From DUOD01 sp050945235 (lineage in GTDB: Bacteria; Bacillota; Clostridia; DUOD01): a stretch of DNA of 5,882 bases. The position numbers and the translations under genes are program-made. This document shows, piece after piece, positions 1-5,882 of this stretch (the first letter of the stretch is position 1; each line of letters starts with the position of its first letter). The notes under the pieces were generated by a model, which had not been told where the DNA came from, did no database searches, and saw only the letters and a program-made list of their open reading frames with translations. The stretch is taken from positions 1-5,882 of the forward strand of contig JBMNSO010000104.1 of the NCBI GenBank assembly GCA_050945235.1, read 5' to 3'.

Positions 1-25
1 TGGGAATCTTCCGTTTTTTAACCAT
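1..25 (-). CDS. rnpM: 5' end of ylxR/rnpM, small RNA-binding protein (partial, runs off the left edge)
   Basis: Only the first eight codons are visible: ATG at 25-23, reading M-V-K-K-R-K-I-P. This basic start resembles the N-terminus of YlxR-family proteins, in which a Lys/Arg-rich stretch leads into a conserved I-P-x-R-x-C motif. The arginine and cysteine of that motif would lie beyond the edge. A strong ribosome binding site (AGGGGG, 39-34) sits 8 bases upstream. Position is the main support: in Bacillota the gene directly after nusA is normally ylxR, a protein of about 90 residues recently renamed RnpM for its reported effect on RNase P. It starts 19 bases after the nusA stop, so it is probably cotranscribed and translated in the same operon. 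The identification is inferred from eight residues plus synteny. Confidence 0.72.
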
Positions 26-33
26 TTATCATA

Positions 34-39
34 CCCCCT
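34..39 (-). promoter_or_regulatory. ribosome binding site of ylxR/rnpM
   Basis: AGGGGG reads on the minus strand at 39-34, 8 bases before the ATG at 25. It decides the start. An earlier ATG at 32-30 overlaps the spacer and meets a TAA after four codons, so the ATG at 25 is the usable one. Confidence 0.7.
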
Positions 40-44
40 AAAAA

Positions 45-1073
45 CTAAAATGACTGGCTTTTTATATCTATCTTCCATCCTGTTAATTTAGCTGCCAATC
101 GGGCATTTTGTCCCTCTTTACCGATGGCCAGGGATAATTGCTGTTCATCAACCACCACCTTGGCGGTTTTTTCCTTTTCATCAACTTCTGTGCTTAAGAC
201 CCTGGCCGGGCTTAATGCACTGGCTATATACTGGGCAGGATCCAAGCTCCATTTTATTATGTCTATCTTTTCACCTTTTAGCTCATCTACTATTTTTTGA
301 ACCCGGGTACCTTTATGGCCCACACAGGAGCCTACAGGATCAACAGATTCTTCGAAGGAATATACGGCAATTTTTGTTCTGGAACCGGCTTCCCTTGCAA
401 TCCCTTTTATTTGGACAATGCCCTCTTGTATTTCGGGTACTTCCATTTCAAATAAACGCTTTACAAGGCCCGGATGACTTCTGGAAACTAATATCTGAGG
501 TCCTTTTGTTGTTTTCCTTACATCCAGGATGTATACCTTCAGCCTATCATTTACCTTGTACACCTCTGTCGGCACCTGTTCTGCAGCCGTTAAGATGCCT
601 TCCACCTTTCCCAAGTCTACAAATACAGTCCTTTTTTCAACCCTTTGGATCATACTTGTAACTATCTCATTCTCTTTTTCTATAAACTCCTTATATATGA
701 TTCCTCTTTCAGCCTCCCGAATCCTCTGCACTACTACCTGCTTTGCGGTTTGGGCAGCAATCCTGCCAAATTTTTTCGGGGTAACCTCTATGTCTATTAC
801 ATCTCCAATCACTAATTCCCTGTTAATGCTCTTAGCCTCATCTATATCAATCTCCAAACACTGATCCTTGGGGTTTTCAGATACAACCTTAGTAGCGTAT
901 ACCTTAACTTCACCGGTTTCCCTGTTTACCTTCACTTTAACATTTTGCGCTGTACTGAAATTTCTTTTATAGGCCGATATCAATGCGGCCTCTATAGCTT
1001 CCAACAATACATCCTTTTCAATGCCCTTTTCTTTTTCTATCTGGTCTAAAGCATCAATAAACTCCCCATTCAT
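45..1073 (-). CDS. nusA: transcription termination/antitermination factor NusA
   Basis: NusA binds RNA polymerase near the RNA exit channel and modulates pausing, intrinsic termination and antitermination. The 342-residue product shows the standard order. The N-terminal RNAP-binding domain covers about residues 1-125 and includes the conserved EAIEAALISAYKRNF and FGRIAAQTAKQVV stretches. An S1 RNA-binding domain spans about 132-200, ending in GPQILVSRSHPGL. KH1 carries its GxxG loop as GHKG at 252-255, and KH2 carries it as GKEG at 318-321 followed by QNARLAAKLTGWKIDI. The protein ends four residues after KH2, so it lacks the acidic tail seen in Bacillus and the C-terminal repeats of Proteobacteria. 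This short form is a normal Gram-positive variant. The start (ATG, 1073) is fixed by an AAGGAGGA site at 1091-1084, with 10 bases between it and the ATG, and by alignment of MNGEFIDALDQIEKEKGI with the Bacillus N-terminus. It lies 22 bases after rimP and is presumably cotranscribed with it. The stop is TAG. Confidence 0.98.
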   Translation of the reverse strand: MNGEFIDALDQIEKEKGIEKDVLLEAIEAALISAYKRNFSTAQNVKVKVNRETGEVKVYATKVVSENPKDQCLEIDIDEAKSINRELVIGDVIDIEVTPKKFGRIAAQTAKQVVVQRIREAERGIIYKEFIEKENEIVTSMIQRVEKRTVFVDLGKVEGILTAAEQVPTEVYKVNDRLKVYILDVRKTTKGPQILVSRSHPGLVKRLFEMEVPEIQEGIVQIKGIAREAGSRTKIAVYSFEESVDPVGSCVGHKGTRVQKIVDELKGEKIDIIKWSLDPAQYIASALSPARVLSTEVDEKEKTAKVVVDEQQLSLAIGKEGQNARLAAKLTGWKIDIKSQSF

Positions 1074-1083
1074 TTATCCCATA

Positions 1084-1091
1084 TCCTCCTT
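1084..1091 (-). promoter_or_regulatory. ribosome binding site of nusA
   Basis: AAGGAGGA on the minus strand is a near-perfect anti-16S match 10 bases before the nusA ATG (1073). It lies inside the 22-base rimP-nusA gap. An ATG between it and the gene (in ATGGGATAA) reads M-G-stop and is not the start. Confidence 0.85.
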
Positions 1092-1095
1092 GAGC

Positions 1096-1560
1096 TTATA
1101 ATTCTAATGCCAGTCTTACTAAAGCGACCTTATCCCTTTCAAAATCAATTTGGTTTCCATCCTCCTGCATGATTGCAATTCTGTTATCCATCATTCCAAC
1201 CAATTCACCCTTATAGACTTTCTTACCATTATATGGGGCAAAAAGCCTTACTTCCACTACTGAACCCTTATATTTAACAAAATCCTTTTCCCTTTTAAGG
1301 GGTCTGTCCAAGCCAGGGGAAGATACTTCCAGGAAATAACTATAGGGTATTGGATCGACTGCATCAAGGGCCGAGCTTAATTTCTCACTGACCACTTGAC
1401 AATCGTCCAGACTTATTCCCCCTTCTTTGTCTATGTATATCCTTAAGTACCAATTACCCCCTTCCTTCTTAAATTCTACATCCACTAATTCATAGTCTTT
1501 TTCGTTCAATATGGGTATAACCATTTTCTCTACTATTTTCTCAATCTTTTCATTACCCAT
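1096..1560 (-). CDS. rimP: ribosome maturation factor RimP
   Basis: RimP binds the free 30S subunit and helps assemble its 3' domain during small-subunit maturation in the cytoplasm. With the ATG at 1560 the product has 154 residues, the usual family length of about 150-160. The N-terminal alpha/beta domain (about 1-85) contains the beta strands YELVDVEF and NWYLRIYID and the family signature FLEVSSPGLDRPL (about 76-88). The C-terminal SH3/Sm-like barrel (about 92-154) contains VEVRLF, YKGELVGM and VALVRLALEL. An in-frame TTG at 1575 would add five residues, but those codons are the Shine-Dalgarno sequence itself (GGGAGG, 1573-1568), so the ATG is preferred. The gene is the first of the rimP-nusA-ylxR group. 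It follows polC after a 169-base gap that holds its probable promoter. RimP next to NusA is one of the most conserved gene pairs in bacteria. Confidence 0.97.
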   Translation of the reverse strand: MGNEKIEKIVEKMVIPILNEKDYELVDVEFKKEGGNWYLRIYIDKEGGISLDDCQVVSEKLSSALDAVDPIPYSYFLEVSSPGLDRPLKREKDFVKYKGSVVEVRLFAPYNGKKVYKGELVGMMDNRIAIMQEDGNQIDFERDKVALVRLALEL

Positions 1561-1567
1561 ATATATT

Positions 1568-1573
1568 CCTCCC
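1568..1573 (-). promoter_or_regulatory. ribosome binding site deciding the rimP start
   Basis: GGGAGG on the minus strand lies 7 bases upstream of the ATG at 1560. The longer reading of rimP from a TTG at 1575 would place this site inside the coding sequence and has no site of its own, so the 154-residue version is favoured. Confidence 0.85.
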
Positions 1574-1652
1574 AATAATATCAGTAATATGTAACATAAT
1601 ATCTTTTAAATATGTCTGTTTATTATTCCCTACTATCTGCTTTTTAATAATA

Positions 1653-1680
1653 GTAAAGAGTGGGGTAACCCACTCTCTAC
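1653..1680 (-). promoter_or_regulatory. strong stem-loop in the polC-rimP intergenic region (leader hairpin, possible weak terminator or attenuator)
   Basis: On the minus strand GTAGAGAGTGGG, loop TTAC and CCCACTCTTTAC form a 12-bp stem with one G-U pair and a four-base loop. It lies 49 bases after the polC stop and about 18 bases downstream of the predicted start of the rimP transcript. The bases after it (TATTATT, then AAAAA) are U-rich only in part, so it is a poor match to a strong intrinsic terminator. It may weakly terminate polC transcripts, attenuate or protect the rimP-nusA leader, or mark a processing site. The structure is seen in the sequence; its role is inferred. Confidence 0.6.
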
Positions 1681-1704
1681 AGCTTTAGATATAATTACTA
1701 TTAC

Positions 1705-1733
1705 AGTATAACACTATTTCTATAATATATCAA
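1705..1733 (-). promoter_or_regulatory. sigma-A-type promoter for the rimP-nusA-ylxR operon
   Basis: On the minus strand the -35 box TTGATA (1733-1728) is followed by a 17-base spacer and the -10 box TATACT (1710-1705). Each box matches the consensus at five of six positions. The spacing is optimal, and a TG one base before the -10 (1713-1712) makes it an extended -10 element. The -35 box overlaps the polC stop codon TGA (1732-1730). Transcription should begin near 1698, giving a leader of about 138 bases before rimP that carries the stem-loop at 1680-1653. In AT-rich DNA such matches occur by chance, but position, spacing and the TG motif together make this a good candidate. Confidence 0.68.
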
Positions 1734-4700
1734 TACGAAAATAAACTGATTTGATTGGATGACGGTAACCCATTCAGACATCCATGATTTTGTAGGGCAT
1801 CTATAACACTTTTACTGGCTCTAGTTCTTAGTTTTATATCCTCGATGGACAGAAACTGCTGTTCCTGTCTGGCCCGGGCTATATTCCAAGCAGCACTCCT
1901 GCCCACACCCTGAAGAGAATCGAGGGGGGGGAGTATACCATGGTCGGTAATGATAAACTTTTCCGGATGGGACTTGTAAAGATCTACTTTGCACAGCTTA
2001 ATACCACGCTTGTACATCTCAAGTCCTACCTCCAAAATCGTCAGCATGTTTCTCTCCTTTACCGTTGCTTTATTGCCCAAATCCTGTATCATTGCCATCT
2101 TTTTTGCTATTTCCGCCTCTCCCTTTACCATCAGATCGGCATCAAAATCATCAGCCCTTACTGTAAAATAGGCTGCATAGAATTCCTTAGGATAATAAAC
2201 CTTAAAATAAGCTATGCGAAAGGCCATTATGACATAGGCTGCAGCATGGGCTTTAGGAAACATGTACTTGATTTTCTTGCAAGACTCAATAAACCATTGG
2301 GGCACCTGGTTTTCTTGCATTATACTTTGCTCATCCTCTGTCAAGCCCTTGCCTTTTCTGACGTTTTCCATAATCTTAAAGGCTATTATCGGGTCCACCT
2401 TTTTTAATATAAGATATGTCATAATATCATCCCTTGTGCATATAACCTGAGACAGTTTGGCTGTGCCGTTTTTTATCAATTCCTGGGCGTTATTAAGCCA
2501 AACATCGGTACCATGGGATAATCCGCTTATCCTAATAAGCTCACTGAACGTTGTGGGGTTCGTATCTTCTAGCATCTGTCTAACGAATTTTGTGCCAAAT
2601 TCAGGTATACCAAAGGTACCCACAGAGCTGTTTATATCCTCCGGTGCCAAGCCAAGGGCCGATGTCCCGGAAAATATCGACATTACCTTCTGATCATCCA
2701 GGGGTATGTCCTTTGCTCTTATGCCGGTCATATCTTCAAGCATCTTTATCACCGTAGGATCATCATGGCCCAAAATGTCCAATTTTACCAATTGACTGTC
2801 CAATGAATGATAGTCAAAATGGGTTGTTATAACATCTGCACTCCTGTCGTCTGCTGGATATTGTATGGGTGTAAACTCAAATATTTGTTTATTCTTTGGG
2901 ACTACTATTATACCTCCCGGGTGCTGTCCCGTTGTCCTTTTTATGCCGGTACACCCGTTTATCAATCTTCTTATCTCAGCATTGCTGGCAACTATGCCCT
3001 TTTCATCCAAATACGCTTTTACAAATCCATAGGCAGTCTTTTCGGCTATTGTAGCAATGGTACCCGCTCTAAAAACATGACCCTTGCCTAATAATTCCTC
3101 GGTATTTTTATGGGCTGTGGATTGGTATTCCCCTGAGAAATTTAGGTCAATATCCGGAACCTTATCACCTTTGAAACCTAAAAATACTTCAAAGGGAATA
3201 TTGAACCCATCCTTTATTAGCTGGGTACCGCATTTTGGGCACAGCCTATCGGGTAAATCTATCCCGCAGTCGTATTTATTCATATCTATATCAAAATCAC
3301 AATATTTGCAATCAGGACATCTGTAATGGGGCGGCAACGGATTTACCTCGGTAATACCGCAGAGGGTGGCCACCAATGAAGACCCTACCGATCCCCTAGA
3401 TCCTACTAGGTATCCATCTTCCAGGGACTTTTTTACAAGTTTATGGGCAATAAGGTACAAAACTGCATACCCGTTATCGATAATTGATGAAAGTTCTTTA
3501 TTAATCCTTTTATTCACTATCTCCGGCAGGACTTCACCATACAGTTGTTTTGCATTGCATTCAGTCATATCCTTAACCTGTTGCTCCGCACCCTCTATGT
3601 GCGGTGGGTAGAATCCACTGGGTATGGGTATAATATCTTCTATCATATCGGCAATCGTATTTGTATTATGAATTACAATTTCCTCCGCCTTTTCTTTGCT
3701 TAAATACCAAAAATCCTCCAGCATCTCCTTAGTGGTTTTAAGAAACAAGGGAGCTTGCTTGTCTGCATCGTCAAACCCTTGGCCCTTCATTAGAATCCTG
3801 CGGTAGTATTCATCCTCTGGATTTAAAAAATGTACATCACCGGTTGCAACCACCAATTTATTTAACCGCTTTCCCAGATCTACTATCCTATTGTTTATTT
3901 CTATTAACTGTTGGTTATCAGCCACCGCACCTGATCGCACTAAAAATTCATTATTGGCCAGGGGCTGCAGTTCCAAAAAGTCATAATAATTTGCAATATC
4001 AATAATCCTTTGTTGATCGTATCCCTTTAGTATGGCCTGATATAGCTCCCCGGCCTCACAGCCCGAACCAATAATAAGACCCTCCCTGTACTTATTTAAA
4101 ACGGTTTTTGGAATTCTCGGTCTTCGGTAGAAGTATTCCAAATGGGAGAGGGATATTAGTTGATATAGATTGGACAAACCCTTGCTATTCTTCACCAATA
4201 TTGTAGCATGGTATGTATCGGCAGCATTTATATTGGATAGCTTTTTAAAGTTTCCATTGAGTTCGTTTAAATCCTTTATATTACACAGCTTATCGTCACC
4301 CATGGCCTTTATTAGTATCAGTCCGCATACCTGTGCGTCATCCACCGCCCTATGAGCATTATCAATATTAATGCCTAAATACTTTGCAACATCTTTAAGC
4401 CGATACCTCTTAAGGTTGGTGTACAGTTCCCTGGCCAGAGCCAGGGTATCTAAAACAGTATTGTTAAACTCTATACCACACTCGCCGCCGTTTTTTTTGA
4501 TAAAAGAAATATCAAACTGCGCATTGTGGGCCACCAATACGCTATCCCCAGCAAAGTCCTTAAACCGCTTCAATACAACATCAATACTAGGGCTGCCTGC
4601 CACCATGTTCTGATCAATTCCGGTTAGCTTTGTAATCTTATCAGGTATCGTAATACCGGGGTCCACCATGGAATGAAAGGTATCCACTATTTCACCATTT

Positions 4701-5611
4701 TCTATCTTAACCGCACCGATTTCTATTATTTTATCGTTATTTGCCGATAAACCGGTGGTCTCAAGATCAAAAGCTACAAAGCAGTGGTTCTTACCTTCAT
4801 TATTATAATTGGTGACAATGGGAACATAGTCATCTACTATATAACCCTCTACACCATATATGACTTTTATATTATGCCTTTTTCCAGCACTAAATATCTC
4901 GGGATAGGCCTGTACCACACCATGGTCGGTAAAGGCAATAGCCTTGTGCCCCCATCCAGCGGCTTTTTCCACCAGCTTAGAAGGCGGTGTGATACCATCC
5001 ATCGCACTTAAACTTGTATGGACATGAAGTTCCACCCGTTTGCATGAACAAGTGTCCATTCTTTCCTTAACCCTATAGCAATTAATATCCCTGGCCATAA
5101 TCACAAGTTCCTTTTGATACCTATCGTACTGGCACTCACCCCTTACCTTTATCCACTGACCCTTTTGTGGTTCTTTAAAATCTTTATTCTTTGCTTTATC
5201 AAGAAATAATTTGACCGCAATAGAATTGGTATAATCGGTAATATCAAAAACAATTAATTCCTTATTACCATTAAGGGATTTTGTCTCTTTATTAATAATA
5301 TTTCCTTTTACTACTACCTCCCGACATTCTTCCCTAATTTCTCCAATAGGGATTTCATCATAATTGATCTCCTTGCCGAATATAACGGTATGGATACCGG
5401 ACTCGTCCTGCCCGTTGTATGCTTCCTTGCCGCCTTTTACATTTGTCTTCTTACAACCGTTGGCCGCATTTTCAACCATCTGAATATCTTCCTTTAACCT
5501 TTGTTGATACATATTCCTTCTCATAGTGTCTCCGTATTCCTTGTTAAGGAAAATGCTTACTTTAGCCTCTACATTTAATTGTTCTTGGCCCATTTTTTTA
5601 CATGCTCGCAT
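1730..5611 (-). CDS. polC: DNA polymerase III PolC-type alpha subunit, main body
   Basis: PolC is the replicative polymerase of low-GC Gram-positives and carries its own 3'-5' proofreading exonuclease. Numbering from the ATG at 5611 (1293 residues), an OB fold spans about 97-183. A PHP domain (HVHTS at 196-200, FTDH at 227-230) is split by a DEDDh exonuclease (about 278-435; D282, E284, D367, H420, D425) and resumes to about 665. The palm has GSRGSVGSS (737-745), a zinc module (CPDC 765-768, CPKC 791-794), catalytic D820 and D822 in PDIDLNF, and D945 in LDILGHDD. A helix-hairpin-helix lies near 1233-1249 (LQGVGRSAAWNIARA). QISLF (1287-1291) is the beta-clamp binding motif, followed by two extra residues. 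All catalytic residues are present. The body is about 145 residues shorter than a full PolC because its N-terminus lies in another frame upstream. The ATG at 5611 is therefore probably not the native start, although a ribosome binding site precedes it. The stop is TGA. Confidence 0.97.
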   Translation of the reverse strand: MRACKKMGQEQLNVEAKVSIFLNKEYGDTMRRNMYQQRLKEDIQMVENAANGCKKTNVKGGKEAYNGQDESGIHTVIFGKEINYDEIPIGEIREECREVVVKGNIINKETKSLNGNKELIVFDITDYTNSIAVKLFLDKAKNKDFKEPQKGQWIKVRGECQYDRYQKELVIMARDINCYRVKERMDTCSCKRVELHVHTSLSAMDGITPPSKLVEKAAGWGHKAIAFTDHGVVQAYPEIFSAGKRHNIKVIYGVEGYIVDDYVPIVTNYNNEGKNHCFVAFDLETTGLSANNDKIIEIGAVKIENGEIVDTFHSMVDPGITIPDKITKLTGIDQNMVAGSPSIDVVLKRFKDFAGDSVLVAHNAQFDISFIKKNGGECGIEFNNTVLDTLALARELYTNLKRYRLKDVAKYLGINIDNAHRAVDDAQVCGLILIKAMGDDKLCNIKDLNELNGNFKKLSNINAADTYHATILVKNSKGLSNLYQLISLSHLEYFYRRPRIPKTVLNKYREGLIIGSGCEAGELYQAILKGYDQQRIIDIANYYDFLELQPLANNEFLVRSGAVADNQQLIEINNRIVDLGKRLNKLVVATGDVHFLNPEDEYYRRILMKGQGFDDADKQAPLFLKTTKEMLEDFWYLSKEKAEEIVIHNTNTIADMIEDIIPIPSGFYPPHIEGAEQQVKDMTECNAKQLYGEVLPEIVNKRINKELSSIIDNGYAVLYLIAHKLVKKSLEDGYLVGSRGSVGSSLVATLCGITEVNPLPPHYRCPDCKYCDFDIDMNKYDCGIDLPDRLCPKCGTQLIKDGFNIPFEVFLGFKGDKVPDIDLNFSGEYQSTAHKNTEELLGKGHVFRAGTIATIAEKTAYGFVKAYLDEKGIVASNAEIRRLINGCTGIKRTTGQHPGGIIVVPKNKQIFEFTPIQYPADDRSADVITTHFDYHSLDSQLVKLDILGHDDPTVIKMLEDMTGIRAKDIPLDDQKVMSIFSGTSALGLAPEDINSSVGTFGIPEFGTKFVRQMLEDTNPTTFSELIRISGLSHGTDVWLNNAQELIKNGTAKLSQVICTRDDIMTYLILKKVDPIIAFKIMENVRKGKGLTEDEQSIMQENQVPQWFIESCKKIKYMFPKAHAAAYVIMAFRIAYFKVYYPKEFYAAYFTVRADDFDADLMVKGEAEIAKKMAMIQDLGNKATVKERNMLTILEVGLEMYKRGIKLCKVDLYKSHPEKFIITDHGILPPLDSLQGVGRSAAWNIARARQEQQFLSIEDIKLRTRASKSVIDALQNHGCLNGLPSSNQISLFSY

Positions 5612-5882
5612 ATACCGCTCTCCATTATAAGGCTTTGTCCATATTCGTCGGTGATTTCAAGAAGGATACAATTATCCTTCCAGGCAATTTTTTTCAGCCA
5701 CGCAGCTAGAGATGGATGAACTCGGCATAGGTTTTCCTTTATATTTTCTAGGTATGCATTCATAAATTCGTCTGGTTTCCCTTTGATATTATAGGTTATT
5801 TTTAGTGCTGCTCTCTTTATGAAAGGAAAGGAACCCTCCAGCTTGTGTTCTACTTCTCTTAATATAGATTCATTGACAACAC
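5575..5882 (-). CDS. polC: PolC N-terminal fragment, frameshifted and cut by the window edge
   Basis: This frame is open from the right edge (first full codon 5880-5878) to a TAA at 5577-5575, about 101 codons. The visible protein begins VVNESILREVEHKLEGSFPFIKR and continues through NAYLENIKENLC to ICEHVKKWAKNN. It aligns without large gaps with my recollection of the N-terminal domain of Bacillus PolC, around residues 55-155 (LTQSFAHIAKV, YWSRCIEELQGISPPIISLL). An in-frame ATG at 5763 is internal, since the similarity continues upstream of it, so the true start lies an estimated 50-60 codons beyond the window. The last five residues (WAKNN) are off-frame: one extra A in the run at 5599-5593 would give VKKMGQEQLNVEA and continue straight into the main body. 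Restored, the whole protein would be about 1,435-1,440 residues, the usual PolC length. The PolC N-terminal domain is thought to mediate replisome contacts. The fragment assignment is firm; the cause of the break is open. Confidence 0.88.
   Translation of the reverse strand, partial: VVNESILREVEHKLEGSFPFIKRAALKITYNIKGKPDEFMNAYLENIKENLCRVHPSLAAWLKKIAWKDNCILLEITDEYGQSLIMESGICEHVKKWAKNN
5593..5599 (-). other. frame break in polC at a seven-A run; matches a -1 slippery heptamer
   Basis: The minus strand reads GTA AAA AAA TGG in the upstream frame. This contains A AAA AAA placed exactly as the X XXY YYZ heptamer used for -1 ribosomal frameshifting. A -1 slip, or one added A by polymerase slippage or in the true genome sequence, gives GTA AAA AAA ATG GGC and joins the two polC frames. 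Without it the upstream frame stops five codons later. A sequencing or assembly error in a homopolymer is the simplest cause, with transcriptional slippage or programmed frameshifting as alternatives. Confidence 0.85.
5618..5623 (-). promoter_or_regulatory. Shine-Dalgarno-like site inside polC, upstream of the ATG at 5611
   Basis: GGAGAG on the minus strand lies 6 bases before the ATG at 5611 that opens the main polC frame, and 18 bases before the A-run. It could serve an internal start giving a PolC without its N-terminal domain, or it could encourage slippage on the A-run. It could also be chance, since it codes for M-E-S-G in the upstream frame. Confidence 0.4.

Noticed and set aside
215..864. 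Open frames on the plus strand opposite nusA
   Set aside because: They are antisense shadows of a clear nusA, have no ribosome binding site I could see, and their translations show no recognisable domain.
1561..1575. Longer rimP start at TTG (1575)
   Set aside because: The added codons are the GGGAGG Shine-Dalgarno sequence of the ATG at 1560, and the added residues have no counterpart in RimP proteins.
1553..1597. Fourteen-codon leader ORF (ATG at 1597) ending just inside rimP
   Set aside because: It has no ribosome binding site and no notable codon pattern such as a run of one amino acid, so a leader peptide is not supported.
1940..5011. Many 60-155-codon open frames on the plus strand opposite polC
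   Set aside because: All lie antisense to conserved PolC domains; they have odd Ser/Leu/Cys-rich compositions typical of reverse-complement reading and no family resemblance.
5537..5551. Small hairpin TTCCTT-AAC-AAGGAA downstream of the polC slippery site
   Set aside because: Only 6 bp with a three-base loop and about 40 bases from the heptamer, too far for the usual 5-9 base spacing of a frameshift stimulator.
5575..5763. A separate 62-residue gene upstream of polC starting at ATG 5763
   Set aside because: The frame is open to the window edge and the residues before this ATG also match the PolC N-terminal domain, so it is an internal methionine of a frame-broken polC.
1..5882. Search for a novel system: mobile elements, CRISPR, toxin-antitoxin, phage or defence genes, riboswitches, tRNAs
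   Set aside because: The window is almost fully occupied by conserved core genes in conserved order; no repeats, integrase or transposase motifs, tRNA-like folds or accessory genes were seen.

Overview
This is an AT-rich piece of a Bacillota (Firmicutes) chromosome, most likely from the class Clostridia. All genes lie on the minus strand. The assignment rests on two things: the presence of PolC, the Gram-positive-type replicative polymerase, and the gene order polC - rimP - nusA - ylxR(rnpM), which is a conserved Bacillota synteny block usually followed by an L7Ae-like gene, infB and rbfA. I cannot name the genus.

Layout in the direction of transcription (right to left). Positions 5882 to 1730 hold polC. 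Its 5' end is cut off by the window edge. Near its N-terminus the reading frame is broken at a run of seven A residues (5593-5599, read as T on the plus strand). The N-terminal fragment (5882-5575) and the main body (5611-1730) overlap in different frames. One extra A, or a -1 slip on the in-frame heptamer A AAA AAA, would join them into a normal-length PolC. Positions 1729 to 1561 are a 169-base intergenic region with a good sigma-A-type promoter, whose -35 box overlaps the polC stop codon, and a 12-bp stem-loop just downstream of the predicted transcription start. Next come rimP (1560 to 1096) and nusA (1073 to 45), closely spaced with strong ribosome binding sites. The first eight codons of ylxR/rnpM (25 to 1) run off the left edge.

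The window joins chromosome replication (PolC) to a translation/transcription operon: RimP matures the 30S subunit, NusA controls pausing, termination and antitermination, and RnpM/YlxR is a small RNA-binding protein. The intergenic promoter suggests that rimP-nusA-ylxR can be transcribed independently of polC.

I see no mobile element, CRISPR array, tRNA or rRNA gene, or novel multigene system. The open frames on the plus strand are shadows of these genes. The observations most worth checking are the polC frame break, with its slippery heptamer and a nearby Shine-Dalgarno-ATG pair, and the promoter plus leader hairpin ahead of rimP.
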